Shown here in pieces: positions 7,973 through 20,400 of a DNA stretch of 64,000 bases; position 1 is the first letter of the stretch; the number at the start of each line of letters is the position of its first letter. The stretch is from Stentor roeselii (taxonomy: Eukaryota > Ciliophora > Heterotrichea > Heterotrichida > Stentoridae): positions 23,875 through 87,874 of the forward strand of contig RSEH01000206.1 of the NCBI GenBank assembly GCA_006503475.1, given 5' to 3'. Made by a program: the position numbers and the translations under genes. The notes beneath the pieces are model-generated. The model searched no databases, was not told the origin of the DNA, and worked only from the letters and a program-made list of their open reading frames with translations.

Positions 7973-10627
7973 ATGTCTAAACTAGAAGACCCTACATATG
8001 ACCCCTACCTGGAAGTCTTAAAGCTTCTACAAGACCCCAGCTCTTTAAAGTCACAAGTACAGAAACTTCAGCAACTTTCTACTAACATGGACGCGATAGC
8101 AGGCAAAAACGTTGACCAGAACCAGACAGAGATAAATGATTACCTCGTGAATCTTCGTGAAAGTGAAGAAGTCCTGATTGACTACCTGGGGTACATCCAA
8201 GAGATCCGAGGAGAACTTAAAGACTGCAAAAAGATGCTGAGTGAAAAACAAAGAGACATTCGAGGTATCTGGTTAAGTGGGATCTATAATGGAGAACTTG
8301 TTCATGGCTTTGAAGAAATCGATGAAATTATTGATAATTTGTATTCGATTGACCTGCTGATCAAGGAAAGAATGTACATGAAAGCTTCTAATGTGATTAA
8401 AGAAAATGTTAAGATTATTGATGCTTCGGATTTTGGATATCTTCCTGTTTCACAACGCATCAAAGAAGCTTTTACTAAAAAGATGAGGAAACTCAGTGAT
8501 CAGATCATGGAAGAACTCAAAACTTATCTGGTTCTTAAACATAGTTCTTTTGAAGTTGAACTCAAAAAATATGCTGTTGTAGGAATGCTTAATATTCCTT
8601 ATTTACTCTCGGAAGATGATGAAAAAGAACAGAATGATACTCAAACTTCGATACCTGGACTTATTGATGCTCTGGCATCTATTGACCAGCTTTCTAGAAT
8701 TGAACATCTTAGCATGTGGGACCTTCAGACTGATATTCAGGATTTGTATAAAAAATGCTTTGCGCAGTTTCCGACTATTCCTTTGGAAGAAGATGCTAAG
8801 TACTCTTATGCGCTTTCTTCTATTGTTGTTTCTAGAAATTCGAGAGAGACTGCTTTGAAAGTTATTAATAGTGTTATTGCTGTTGCTGCTTTAGTACTAA
8901 AAAATCATTTTTTGTTGAAACAGAGCTTGAATAAGTTCAAGTATACCTTTTCAATGGGAGGTCTCTGGGAAAAGCTCCAAAAAGAAACAATCGACATCTT
9001 CCGAACAATATGCAAACTTCCCGATAATGCAAGAGAATCAATGGCAGTCGACATATTAAACATAGAAGAAAAAGACTCAACCTATTTCTCTCTTCTTTCC
9101 TCAATTCTTGATTTAAGCAACTTCCACTTCCCCTACCTGTACCACCCAGTAACAACATATCTCGAGCAATTCCATTCCGCAGTGCAAGACGGTATTTTAT
9201 TCTCCTGGGTCGAAGACTTTTCTCTTCAATTTTTAGACATCCTAAAAGCAGACTCATGCAAAATGTTTTCCTCTTGCATGGTTTGCAACGATGCATTTCG
9301 AGTCGTTAAAACAAGTGACTCCAAATTTTTATCAAGTTTCGTTTTAAGTCAAAACCTTGAAACTTTAAACGAAATAAAAAATGCTTTACCAGAAAAGTAC
9401 TCTTTTTATATCATCGACATTGCAATGAACATGGTTTATCTCTTCATTAAAGACCTGCATATTTTGATGGACAAACAAACAAAAGACTCGAAATTTTACT
9501 CTTTATTCTTAGAAGACGATGAAATCTTTCAAGAACTTCGACTCGAGAAGCTCTTCCAGAAAGTTTCTTTAAAAATCCCGAATGAAGTCACTCATGGATT
9601 TTTATCTGCTCTTGGAAGGCAAAAATTAAGCAACGGAAAATTAGAAGAAACTGAAAATAACTTCTTAAAATTTAACCTTATTGGAAAAAGTGAATTTATC
9701 GGAGAAAGTGCGAAGGTAAGTACTAAATAGCTGAGTTTTTTCGCGAATCTTGTGAATAACTTAGAAGTCGTTTATAATAACTTGCTTCGTCTTTTAGACG
9801 ACATCGTCGAGATGATCTTCGAAGACGGTGAAGAAAAAATCCAAGACGAAAAACTTGAAAAAGTGATGAAAAAAAATTCAGCTTTTCGAAAATTCACCAC
9901 AAAAATCAAGGAAGGTTTAAAAAAACGTCGATTTTCTCACAAGTTTTTCATAGAAGCCCGTTTATCATCAGAGCAATTGAAAGGAACTGATGAAGAAATC
10001 ACGACAAGTTTAAAGAACCTTTTAATTTCTTTTCACAAAATTCACGACACTTGTCTTTTCCTTCTGCGAGGCGAGATTCGAATGAGGATCTACTCGTTTT
10101 TAAGTCATATAAAAGGACAGAACTATTGGGACGGCGAAGAACATTCAGATGCTGAGTGGTTCATCGGGCACTTGTCAAGAGAAATGATTTTGCTTCAACT
10201 TGCGATAAAGCACGTGATGCCCAGTAACAAGTTGATGTTTGTCTGGGAAAACGCTTTAGAAATCATGGCTGAAATGCTTATCACTGGACTTGGAGAGATC
10301 AAAGACCAGAGCATGTCGAAACAAGGACTTGCTACTTATGTAAAAAACGTGAAAGTCCTTCAGTCAGAACTACTTCAAATCGAAATCGTAAAAAACAAGT
10401 AGCCTGGAATCGTTCAAAGAGACGTTCTTGCAAAAGTTGTAGATTTTCTTGAACTTCTTCAACATAACGAGAAGAACCTGGTGAAAATCGTTAAAAGTGA
10501 CCCTCAGAAGCTACCTGAACATCATTGGAGCATTTTGATGAAAATCAAGACTCCAGCGAGGCCTTATGCAGTGATGCAGAACACCCAGAAGGTGATTTGG
10601 GACATTTTAAGAAGTAAAAAAGTATGA
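7973..10627 (+). CDS. EXOC4: Exocyst complex component Sec8/EXOC4-like
   Basis: Sec8 is a subunit of the exocyst, which tethers secretory vesicles to the plasma membrane. The gene needs two 15-nt introns (9716-9730 and 10388-10402). Exons 7973-9715, 9731-10387 and 10403-10627 join in one frame to 874 aa, ending in TGA. The N-terminal coiled-coil region (about 20-125) and the helical body fit exocyst subunits. The strongest matches to Sec8 are HDTCLFLLRGEIRMRIYSFL and the later HLSREMILLQ...MPSNKLMFVWE...SKQGLATYVKNVKVLQ, which parallel the EXOC4 C-terminal region. Without the introns the gene would appear as two unrelated frames. The Nup98 stop lies 13 nt downstream, convergent. Confidence 0.75.
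9716..9730 (+). other. 15-nt intron 1 of Sec8
   Basis: gtaagtactaaatag; its removal joins GCG AAG to CTG AGT in frame. Adenine at position 10. Confidence 0.9.
10388..10402 (+). other. 15-nt intron 2 of Sec8
   Basis: gtaaaaaacaagtag; its removal joins GAA ATC to CCT GGA in frame and adds 74 residues before TGA. Adenine at position 10. Confidence 0.9.
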
Positions 10628-10640
10628 AAATAGTTATTTA

Positions 10641-12989
10641 TTATAAGTGTTGGATTTTGAAGGTGAACTGATGAGTTAATTGGTCGTATTTTATGAATTC
10701 TGTCCCGTTTTCTTCACATTTTATTCGCAGGTCGATCTCGACTTTCCCTGGGTTCTTGCGAGGCTTGATGTTGTATAAAGTCACGAATGCTGGGCGGTTT
10801 AGTCTTTGATCTGAAATCTCTCCATTTGGAAAGCCGATGAACTGTTGGCTTTTAAAGCAGATGAACTGGTCGAAGTCGATTCCCACTACATCGACTTTTC
10901 CTTCAAAAACGATTTTTCCGAAGACGTTTTCTAATACAAGATTTTCCACGTTTTTTAATTGTTTCAAGCTCATTCTTTTCATCTGCTCGAGATCAGGAGT
11001 TACTTTTAAACATTGAGTGACAGGCAGGTGATGCTCTTCAGGGTATTCTTCAGTTTGAGTTTCGAAGAAAAGTTTAGAATTTGAATCAATTCCGAGATTA
11101 GCAACAGTTTCATATCCTTGAAGGACACGATCATTAAATTTCATTACAAAAAGTTTATTTGTATTCAGAGCTTGCATGACTTTTTCCCTGATATCAGAAA
11201 CGGTGCTATATAAAAAAGCACTTATTTTAAGTTTCTCCTCAACATCTGAATCATAAACAATGACTAAAAACTCAATCGGCTCTTCTTTAATCTCCACCAT
11301 CTTCGGTTGAATCACAGTTCCAACATCTTGAATATTTCTCTTAAACTTAATCTTTTTACTTTTTTCCCTTTTCACAAAACAAAGCCCTTCATCACGTTTA
11401 AACCTGGAAAAAAGCCCAACAGGTTCATTAATATTAAAATTTTCCTCTCTTTTCGACCCAAGAGGCACAGGTGCTTTAGGAGCTTTACGAGAAGCTAAAG
11501 ATGAAACTTGAGGAGTTGTTTCCTTTATCTTAAATTCATTCACTAGTTTTTCAGGGTCTTCATCAGGGAATATCCAAGTAAGTCCATGAGGGTCTTTGAA
11601 AGGGTTGACCAGAACTGGGAAGTCCGGCTTTGCAGTGTTCGTTAAAGTACTGGTCATGTTGTTGTACATGCTTCCTCCGAAATTCGGCATTTGCCCGCTG
11701 TCTGAGGGCCAAACTGACGACTGTCTGTAGAAGCCGCTATGAAGGTAGGGGTTTGAAGACGATTGGAAAAATCCAGAGGGTTGACTGTAAAATGATGGAG
11801 TTACACTTGTGAACTGATTAGGTCGCATTTGATTTGAATAAAAACTTGACTGGTTAAATGCATTTGATTGGTGGGAAGGATTCGACCAAGATGAAGGAGA
11901 TGGACCTACTTGGCTTGTAGTGAAAAATGAACTTCCATTTGATGGACCGTTGAATGAGTTTGAGGAAAATCCAGAACCGTTGAATGGATTTGGTTGAAAT
12001 CCTGATGATGAATTGTTGAATGGATTTGATTGAAGACTTGAAGAGCCAGTCATGAATGGATTTGATGAGGACCCATTGGCAAATGGATTTGATTGGAATC
12101 CGGAGGATGTACTCTGGGGAGAGATTGATGAGGCAAAGGGATTCATTTGAGTTGAACTGGAATAGGGCAAGGCTTGAGGTAAACTTGATGTGAAGGAATT
12201 GGAAGTTGAGGAATTTCCTGTTGTCAACGGGTTGAATGGGTTGGAATTCAATGATTGGCTGGAAAAAGGATTTGATTGACTTGGCTGGGTTAGGTTCTGG
12301 GGTCTTATTGAACTGCTTGGAAAACCTGAGCTATAACCTCCAGAAGAACCATTAAATGATCCTTGTCCTGAAGAGACATTAAAAGGATTATTACCTGAAG
12401 TATTAAATCCATTCCCCTGACTGGTTTGAGAAAAAGGGTTACCCGCATATCCAGTGCCACTATTTCCAGGATTAAAACTTCCTGCGAATGAGTTATTCAC
12501 AGGAGTGTTTGGTTTAAAAGGGTTATTTCCTTGATTCACATTAGAAAATGAGTTATTTGCGTAGTTATTCTGACTTTGATACCCGGGTCTATTGAAAGAA
12601 TTTCCGCTGCTGAAAGAGTTTGACTGGTTTCCAAGGCCTGAATTGTTATTAGAAAAAGACTGTCCAGAACTAAAACCACTTGAAGTGCCTCCAAATCCAT
12701 TATTTGAAGAAAAACCGGAAGAGTAATTTGAAGGGCGGGTTTGCCAGGTCTGACTGTTGCCAATAGCTGCACCGGTATAGGAGTACTTGTCGGGAGTCGC
12801 TGAATTCGGGCCAAAAGTGTTAAAACCTTGTCTTTTTTTCATTTGTCTGAAGCGGATTTCTTCAAGGGACTCGGATTGATTTTCATGAACTGCGTTGATG
12901 TTAAATACGGTTATTGATGATGAGTCTTCCATGAGTTTGAAAAAATTCATTGAACTTGGTTGGGTATAACTAGAATTACTCCAGTTCAT
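10641..12989 (-). CDS. NUP98: Nup98-type nucleoporin with NPF repeats
   Basis: A 782-aa nuclear pore protein. Near the N-terminus (about 25-55) NQSESLEEIRFRQMKKRQG resembles the Gle2-binding (GLEBS) segment. Residues about 55-470 are a low-complexity Asn/Ser/Gly/Phe region in which the cohesive motif is mainly NPF (about ten copies); only a few FG and no GLFG are present. A ubiquitin-like segment follows (EFLVIVYDSDVEEK to LFFETQ, about 580-650). The C-terminal 130 residues match the Nup98 autoproteolytic domain (FGKIVFEGKVDVVGIDFDQF, RLNRPAFVTLYNI) and end in FKIQHL, at the place where Nup98 precursors are cut. No Nup96 follows. The divergent FAHD1 start lies 42 nt away. Confidence 0.85.
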   Translation of the reverse strand: MNWSNSSYTQPSSMNFFKLMEDSSSITVFNINAVHENQSESLEEIRFRQMKKRQGFNTFGPNSATPDKYSYTGAAIGNSQTWQTRPSNYSSGFSSNNGFGGTSSGFSSGQSFSNNNSGLGNQSNSFSSGNSFNRPGYQSQNNYANNSFSNVNQGNNPFKPNTPVNNSFAGSFNPGNSGTGYAGNPFSQTSQGNGFNTSGNNPFNVSSGQGSFNGSSGGYSSGFPSSSIRPQNLTQPSQSNPFSSQSLNSNPFNPLTTGNSSTSNSFTSSLPQALPYSSSTQMNPFASSISPQSTSSGFQSNPFANGSSSNPFMTGSSSLQSNPFNNSSSGFQPNPFNGSGFSSNSFNGPSNGSSFFTTSQVGPSPSSWSNPSHQSNAFNQSSFYSNQMRPNQFTSVTPSFYSQPSGFFQSSSNPYLHSGFYRQSSVWPSDSGQMPNFGGSMYNNMTSTLTNTAKPDFPVLVNPFKDPHGLTWIFPDEDPEKLVNEFKIKETTPQVSSLASRKAPKAPVPLGSKREENFNINEPVGLFSRFKRDEGLCFVKREKSKKIKFKRNIQDVGTVIQPKMVEIKEEPIEFLVIVYDSDVEEKLKISAFLYSTVSDIREKVMQALNTNKLFVMKFNDRVLQGYETVANLGIDSNSKLFFETQTEEYPEEHHLPVTQCLKVTPDLEQMKRMSLKQLKNVENLVLENVFGKIVFEGKVDVVGIDFDQFICFKSQQFIGFPNGEISDQRLNRPAFVTLYNIKPRKNPGKVEIDLRIKCEENGTEFIKYDQLTHQFTFKIQHL

Positions 12990-13031
12990 TTTTATCTGGG
13001 ATTAAATCAGGATTCACTTGGATTTATTAAA

Positions 13032-13676
13032 ATGTTATTGTCTCCTAATACTCCGAAGGTCCTCTGCATAGCGAAAAATTACTTTGAGCATGCAGTAGAG
13101 ATGGGAGCATCAGACGTGCCACCGCACCCAGTGATCTTCCAAAAGCCTCTGACAAGCATAATCTACGAGGGTGAAAAAATCAGAATCCCAGATTCAGTGG
13201 AAGTGCATCACGAACTAGAACTTGCCTGCCAAATCTCAAAACGTGGCCGAGACATTCCAGCAGCTTCCGCCTACGAGTACATCTCTCACTATTGCCTGGC
13301 CCTTGACCTCACAGGGCGGAATATTCAAGCCGAAGCCAAAAAAAACTCGTGGCCGTGGGACATATCCAAAGGTTTCGATACGTTTCTTCCACTTTCGTCC
13401 TTCTTGGATAAGGACCAGCTGGGTGACCCGTATCGACTGACTCTTGAACTAAAGATCAACGGAAACCCTCGACAACGAGGACTGGTCGGTTCAATGCACT
13501 ACAAGATTCACGACATCATCGAGTACGTCTCTCGTGTAATGACCCTCAACCCTGGAGACTTGATTTTGACTGGCACACCTGCAGGAGTAGGACCCATCAG
13601 GTCTGGCGATGTCCTTGAATGCAACTTGACTGACGGAGAAGCTTCAGTTTTGAAAAGCCGGTTTGAAGTTGAGTAG
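13032..13676 (+). CDS. FAHD1: FAHD1-like acylpyruvase / oxaloacetate decarboxylase
   Basis: Fumarylacetoacetate-hydrolase-fold enzyme acting on acylpyruvates and oxaloacetate, usually mitochondrial. The 214-aa protein contains the metal-binding HHELELACQ, the Asp-containing ALDLTGRNIQAEAKK, and the family signatures SMHYKIHDIIEYVSRVMTL and DLILTGTPAGVGP. It matches human FAHD1 over its whole length. I chose the ATG at 13032 because an upstream in-frame ATG (12960) lies inside the divergent Nup98 coding sequence and would add residues unlike the family. The next gene starts 5 nt after the stop. Confidence 0.88.
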   Translation: MLLSPNTPKVLCIAKNYFEHAVEMGASDVPPHPVIFQKPLTSIIYEGEKIRIPDSVEVHHELELACQISKRGRDIPAASAYEYISHYCLALDLTGRNIQAEAKKNSWPWDISKGFDTFLPLSSFLDKDQLGDPYRLTLELKINGNPRQRGLVGSMHYKIHDIIEYVSRVMTLNPGDLILTGTPAGVGPIRSGDVLECNLTDGEASVLKSRFEVE

Positions 13677-13681
13677 TAATT

Positions 13682-14317
13682 ATGGAAAATCTTGAAATAC
13701 TTCTAAGGCTTAAACAAGCGAAGCAAAGCAGGAAACAAGCTGAAGAAGATGCTGAAAAAATCGCGAAAAGGATAAAAAGACTCAGGGATAAACAAGTTAG
13801 TTCTCAGAAAAGAATTGAAATTCTTAGAGATGTTTCTTTGAAAGTCAAAAAAATAAGGGATGAAAAAGATGAGGCTTTTAAGGAAAGGGAATATTTTAAA
13901 TCGGTTAATCAGGGAATTGTTCAGAGGAATAGAGAAGAGATTAAATTGAGGAAGATTGAAGGACTTGCGTTAAAAGAAGAAAATGTTAGGAAAATCTTGA
14001 AGGAAAGGAAAAATTATTATTTGGTTGAAAAGGAAAAAAAAAAGAATGATGAAGATTTTGTCAGAAGTCGAATTGAAACTTGTGCTGAGATTAATGCTTT
14101 AGTCAAAAATGAGATCTTTTTGAGGAAAGACCAGGTTTTAAAGCAACGCGAATTTGAATGGAGTGAAAGGAAAATGAAAACTCGACAAGATTTTGAAATG
14201 AGGGTTGAAAGAGAAAGAGGAATTGTTGATAGGAAAATGCTTGAAAAGAGTCTAATGCAAGATGTTGACTTAGGTGTACTTGAAAGACTTCAAAGTAATA
14301 AGTTCTTTGAGAGTTAA
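13682..14317 (+). CDS. Hypothetical coiled-coil protein, 211 aa
   Basis: Almost the whole protein is Lys/Glu/Arg-rich alpha-helical coiled coil (for example KQAEEDAEKIAKRIKRLRDK near residues 18-37). No catalytic or binding motif is visible. It starts 5 nt downstream of the FAHD1 stop on the same strand, one of the tightest spacings here. Function unknown; in a ciliate a ciliary or cortical structural role is possible but unsupported. Confidence 0.7.
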   Translation: MENLEILLRLKQAKQSRKQAEEDAEKIAKRIKRLRDKQVSSQKRIEILRDVSLKVKKIRDEKDEAFKEREYFKSVNQGIVQRNREEIKLRKIEGLALKEENVRKILKERKNYYLVEKEKKKNDEDFVRSRIETCAEINALVKNEIFLRKDQVLKQREFEWSERKMKTRQDFEMRVERERGIVDRKMLEKSLMQDVDLGVLERLQSNKFFES

Positions 14318-14489
14318 TCTGGATAAGGATTTAAATAAAAGTTTATAAAATTCTTTAGGGAATAGTTTAAATTATTTGTACATTTAGTCAACTCTAATGA
14401 TGATTCTTCAATCATACACTCCTTCATCATTCAAAAATCCATCATAAAGAATGATATTTAAAATCTCTGTAAAACTTCATCCAATAAAT

Positions 14490-17400
14490 ATGGGAAACTC
14501 ATCTTCTGAACTCTACCAAAAAATCTTAACCTTCTCCGACCTCGAATTACAAAAATTCCTCCATGAAGATGAAATCCTATTAACCCCAATCCCTGCACCT
14601 CTTTCATCAATCCTGGAATCTCAAAAGCAATCAAATCCAAACTTAATATTCGAAAACCCATCATCTTCAGAGACCTTAAACTCATCAATAGAAGACTTGA
14701 AACTCTGTTTCTCATCAAAAAAATCCTCAAAACTCAAAGAAAAGTACGAAAGTCTTCTTCACTCCTTACAACTAGATCAAAATTCTCTACTTTGTTCACT
14801 TCCAGACCCTTCATTCGAGGTCCCTTTAAAATTGATTTCATATTCTCTGAGCAAACAAAAGTCTCTTCTACAGTCCGAAGAGCGATTACGTCGAAAGCTC
14901 GAATCTTTAAAAATTAAGTCCTCAACTAATCAAGATTCAATTCCCTCTGAACCTTTACCCGCAGTAACAGAAGCCGGGGTAAACTTTTGCATCCGATCAG
15001 TGGTCGACATGATAGACTTACTCTCAGGAGTCGATGCAAGTATTTCCTTAAAAGTTTTAAAGAACCTTAACCAAATCCTATCAGAACTTCCTTTAAACTC
15101 ACTAACTTCCTCTAAAAACTTCAGTTCAAACCTACAAAAACTTGATGATTTTCTATTGAACCTCGAATTAAAAACCCCTTCTTCCGCCTTACTAAGTCTC
15201 TTTTCATTATCTCTAGCATCAGGTAATCTCGGTAGAACTCTTTGGATAGCTTTAAAGTTGTATGAAACTCGCTTTTTAACCAAATCCGATGCAAAAAATT
15301 TCCAAGAAACCTGCAAAAAACTAAAAAATTTCGAAGGAAAATCTTTCGGAAAACGTGTGTGGATGACCTGGAGTCACCACCGTTCAGCAGGAGACGTGAT
15401 TTCAACGAACCAGTCACTTACCGCTGGCAGAAATGAAAACTCTGGTTGGGGCTCGATGGTCACAGAGCAAAGTTTAAAGACAGGCTTTCATTATTTCGAA
15501 ATGAAAATCGACAGAAGAAGCAACAGCTCGAGTCTTGTTGGACTTGCAGGAAGGACTTTCGCGAGCTTTAATAAAAAGGCTTGCATTAGTCAATGTTTCA
15601 CTTTACATGCTGATGGAGATGTTTTTATTAATGAGGCAAATGCTGGAAAAGCTTTCAAGTTCGTTGAAGGAGACCGCGTCGGATTGTTTGTTGATATGGA
15701 AGCGAAATGTTTAACGTTTTATTTGAATGGAGTTAAACAGATCAAACCGCCTTTTTACCCTTTGCCTGATGAAGTTGTGTTGATTGCTTGTTTTGGAACT
15801 TCGGGACATTTGGTTACGATTGTTAATGATCCTCAACTTCCTGATGACCTTAAATTAACACTTGGACCTTTGGCTAAGTTGTTTGAGAAACCTTTTGTTG
15901 AGAAGAAGGATGACGTGATTGAAAAAAAGGAGAATTTTGGGAATTTTGATGATTTTTTTGGATTTCCTTTTTTTGCAGAAAGAATTTTAGAACATAAAGT
16001 ACTGAATAAGGATTATTTGAATGAAAAAGAAATTTCTGTTGTTGTTTTAGCATCATTGGATCGGATTGTTAGTCATTATTTCAGAATTTTTGACTTGCAA
16101 AGTATGAAGAAAGAGGTTAAGACTTGTTTAGATATTCCTTGTTTCGAACCGCTTGCTGTTGAAATCAGCGAAAATGTTATGAAAACGCTTTTGGGGATTC
16201 TTGAAAGGGTTTTCAAAGATATCTCTCAGCTGAACTGGCAAGATATCGACTCTAGTCTTACTATTTGGACTTGTTTAAGTACCTTAAGGATACTAAAAGC
16301 TCACTTTTTTGTTATCGATTACTTGAAAATCGATGGAATTACTTTTGGGATGACTCCAGAGCAAGCAAGTTGTTATTGTGTCCTTCTCGAGCAGCTTATA
16401 AATATCGATCTTCATGATTTTCCAGCACAAGATGCAGAAAAAGCCTTAAACGAGATAAAAAAAGAGGCTTCCCTTGCTTTTTACTATGGTTTTGACCTGT
16501 TTTACGCTTCAACTTCCTCTAAACTTCAATTTCTTCTAACCCGCCTTCACCTTTTTTCTGAAGAAGCGAAACAACAAGATGTTTACAAATCAATAACCTT
16601 AGACCTTCTCCATCCTGTTAACTTTTCAGTTATCTGCACAGAAGTTTCTCCTGATTTCGAGGAAAATTTCTCATTAATATCAGAAAAAATCCTGGAAATT
16701 ATTAAAAACTTTCTAGAAACTAAAGAAATACCAAAAAACAGCGAAATCTTCCTGATTGCCTTGAATTCGATTCACTCGACACTTCTTTCAAAATCCAGTC
16801 GCAACGATTTCAAAGGCCTTTGGAAGAGTATTTTAATGAGATACTCTCTGAAACTACTAAATGTATTAAAGGGGGTTTTTGAGTCAACTCCTGAAAACTT
16901 TTCAAGAATTGCGAAAAGTTCTGTTTTTTCTTGCTTTGTTGTTTTTTTTTATAATCTTTCATTTGCGAAACCAGATCTTACTGAAATCTCAGCGATTCTT
17001 GAAGGCACTGCCTCAGTCATCAAGTTAATGAATCGAGATGGGTTTAGAGACTACAAAGGAGAGTGCTGGAATTTTGAAGATTTCAACACTATTCATCCTT
17101 TTTCAGGGCAGGTTCCGGAAAAAGGAATAAAAACTCAAGGCCAGTCTAAATTTGAACTTGAATTTAATCAACTCTCTTCAACTGCAACTGAAAAGAATTT
17201 GCTAAAAATTTGGAAATTTACGGATAAAAAAGTATTGGTTGGCAGTTACTGTTTGAATGGCTTTCCACAAAAAGTTACTTTTGAGGGTTCTCAGATGCTT
17301 TTTGAGTACTGCCCTGAAGACCCTGAAAAGGAAAGCTGGGGCTGGGAAATACGAATAAAATATGTCTCCATCGACTTAGAATCCCAGTCTAACTTCAAAA

Positions 17401-20400
17401 ACCTGCTGCTAAGTCTATCATTTTTATCAATATTTTACTTGAAAACGTTAGTTTCTCTAGATTTTTCTTCAGAATCTTCTGAAATTTCTAAATTTTTATC
17501 AAATCCGATGATACGTTTCACCTTTCCATCAAAGATTAACTCAATACCAAAAAAATTTGTTATTGAAGATCTTTTAAAATTAAGTGAATTATCTTTTTCC
17601 CCATCAGGACCAGTTCAATTTGACGACATTTCTTCTGAAGCCAGCCAAGCGAGATTATCAGAAATTTCATTTACCAAGACATCAGACTCGATTCAAGACT
17701 TCATTGAAAGTTTTACCCAGGTAACCCTGCCAGACCTTGACAACTCTTTATTCTCCAAGTGGACTAGTGAAGACGATGCAGTAAAAGAAACCTGGGCCTG
17801 GTTAAAAGAACTTTCAATCACCCCAGGACCAAACTTTTCCATCGGTGGAAGTGATTTAGACAATTTAGAAAAAGCTGTTTTTTTCACTTTTTCAGTGATT
17901 TTCGGGTTCTCAGAGCTCTTAAAAAACCTAAAAAACCGCCCTGAACTCCCTTCTTCCTTTAAACTCCTCGTCAAACAAGCCTGCAACATCCGGGTCTGGG
18001 CTCAGCACTTCAAACAGACCTTAATCGATGAAGGAAACGAAAAAACCTATTCAGAAATCTCAGAAGAAGTCCTGAAAAAGTCGATGTTTTTCATCGCTGC
18101 TGGAAAAATCGACTTGGAAACCCAGGATTTTTGGAGTTTTCGAGAAAAAATCAAGAATTTCTTAGGAAGGACTGAAAAAGAAGAAGAAAGGTCAGGGGAC
18201 AGAAAAATCGACCTGGCCAAAGCTCTTGAAAGGGTCGGAAAATCTGTTCAAAGTGTGGGATTTGGAGGAGATGACCAGAAAAATGACTTGAATGTTGTGA
18301 AAACTGTTTATAAATGCTTGATTGACTTTTATAGTTCGAAGATATCTGCAGAGGTAATTTTAAGTTCTGTTAATTCTCGAAGAAAACTTGCTGTGGCTCG
18401 ACTGATTGGAATTGAATTGTTTCATAAGATGCTTTCGACCTTCTCAGCATCTAGAGACGAGATCTCCAATTGGACAATGCGTTTTTTTTCAGAGTCGTTC
18501 AAGTCGCAGCCTGGGAAAAAACATTATCTTTGCTCTTTAGAAGGAATCGAGCTACATCTACAAAAGCTTCTAAGATTGTCATTATTTTCTTTACAAAAAC
18601 ATTTATTTTCTATTCTTTCTTCAACTCAACCCTTGACCTTATCAAGATCTCAACTTTTTTTTTACTTATCTATATTGGACAATCTAGTTTTTCCAATAAA
18701 AGCTGAGGACATTTTGAGTCTTTCATCATTCAACCTCCACGAATATCTTTCTTTTCTTATATCAACAGCGCAGGGACAGGCTTTACTGTTTCAGCCAACA
18801 GGTAAGAAAGATCTGTCGAAAATAATAACAGGACTTGAAGTGCTAACAGAATATCCTGGACCTGGTTTTGAAACTGTTTGTCTTACTTCTGACCAGTCGG
18901 GATGTGAAAGTCTTGATTTCTTTGAAAGTAAAAAACTTTGGCTTAAAATTGAAAGAAATGAAAAAAATGAACTCTTGGATCCGATTAGTGAAATTTTTAC
19001 TGGAAATGAATGTCCTGATGGCTTTGAACCTGTTCAAGGAAGTATCGCGGAATCAGGTGAAGATTTATTTATTTTTGTGAAAAGAACTCCATTGATACCT
19101 GGAAAGAAGTTTTTAACTGGTTTAAAAGTTTTGGAAGAAAGACCTGTTGTTTTTAAGTGCTTTTTTGTGACTTTTGAAGAAATATTGGTTAAGGAAAATT
19201 ATGAAAATGAAGAAGATGATAAGTTACTTGGGTTGTTGATTAGAAAAATGGCTTGGGTTTTGTTTAAGTTTTTGTCGTATTCTATTATTGAGAATAGCCT
19301 CAATAGTAGCATATCCAATCAAAAAGCACAAAAGATTTTAGTTAATGTTCTGCTTGATTCAGTTAAATCGTTTGAATTTAAAACTTTACAACAAGAATTG
19401 AATACTGAAGAAAATTCTCCTTCTTTGTTTGAAATCTGTTCTGGAGAAAAGTGGATAAGAGAGACTTTCAAAGGAATTCTTATGAGTCAAAATCCGATGA
19501 AACTCTGGATTCACGAGTTTAAACGACTTTTCATTAAACAAGATGAAGATCAGTTGCTTTATGAACTAATTCAAGAGTTTATCATCGACTTAGATCCTTG
19601 CATGTCAGGAGTGGTCGAAACTGAGATAATTGAAGGTTTTGAAGATTGGACAAATAGTGAAGGAAAAATCGACTTTTTCGTATTTTTAAATTCAACTATC
19701 AAGAAAAACTACGCTGATCTCTGCCCTGATCTGCTATCCCATCCTTTTATGAAAATTCTTCCTAGAGACATGCAAGAAGCTCAATTTTTACTATCAGAAG
19801 ATCCAGAAACATTGACTAAAGTTCTCTTAAAATACGGAAACTTCTCATCAAGCCAATCGTTCTCATTATATCTAAACCTTCTTCTTCAACAAGAGTCTCA
19901 AGTATTTAAAGGTAGAATACCCCCTGCCTTCCTTCCTGAAGGGACTCCTCAAAACTTCTTAAACGACTCAGGTGAATTCGATTTAATAAAATCAATCTCA
20001 TCAATTCTTGATGATCCTTCAAAATTTCCAGTTTTTTATTCAGAACTTGAACCTTTTACTATCTTTTTACGGCAAATCAAATTGTTTAATGATGCATCTT
20101 GCAATAATGAAAAAACTTTATCTTCAATTCAATTCTTTTCTGAGTCTATTTTATGGATTTTGATGCAATCTCTTCCAGCACCTTGCATGAAAAAGATCTT
20201 AAGTCAAGAAATCGAGCTTTTTATCAAACTTTCTCTTTTAAGTCCAGGGTTTTTAAGTCAATTTTCCTTTAAAGTCCTTTCCGAGGTGCTGCCTTCTCAT
20301 CATTCACCTCATTCTTTAAAATCAATTTGGCAAAGATTAGACTTTTTCGAGTTAAAATTCACTTTTTTAGATCCTTCTGATTGGATTCGCACCTTTTTCT

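Noticed and set aside
8937-9296. Minus-strand 119-aa frame inside Sec8
   Set aside because: Antisense to a strongly supported exon; no recognisable motif.
12960-13031. N-terminal extension of the FAHD1 frame
   Set aside because: It overlaps the divergent Nup98 start and the added residues do not match FAHD1.
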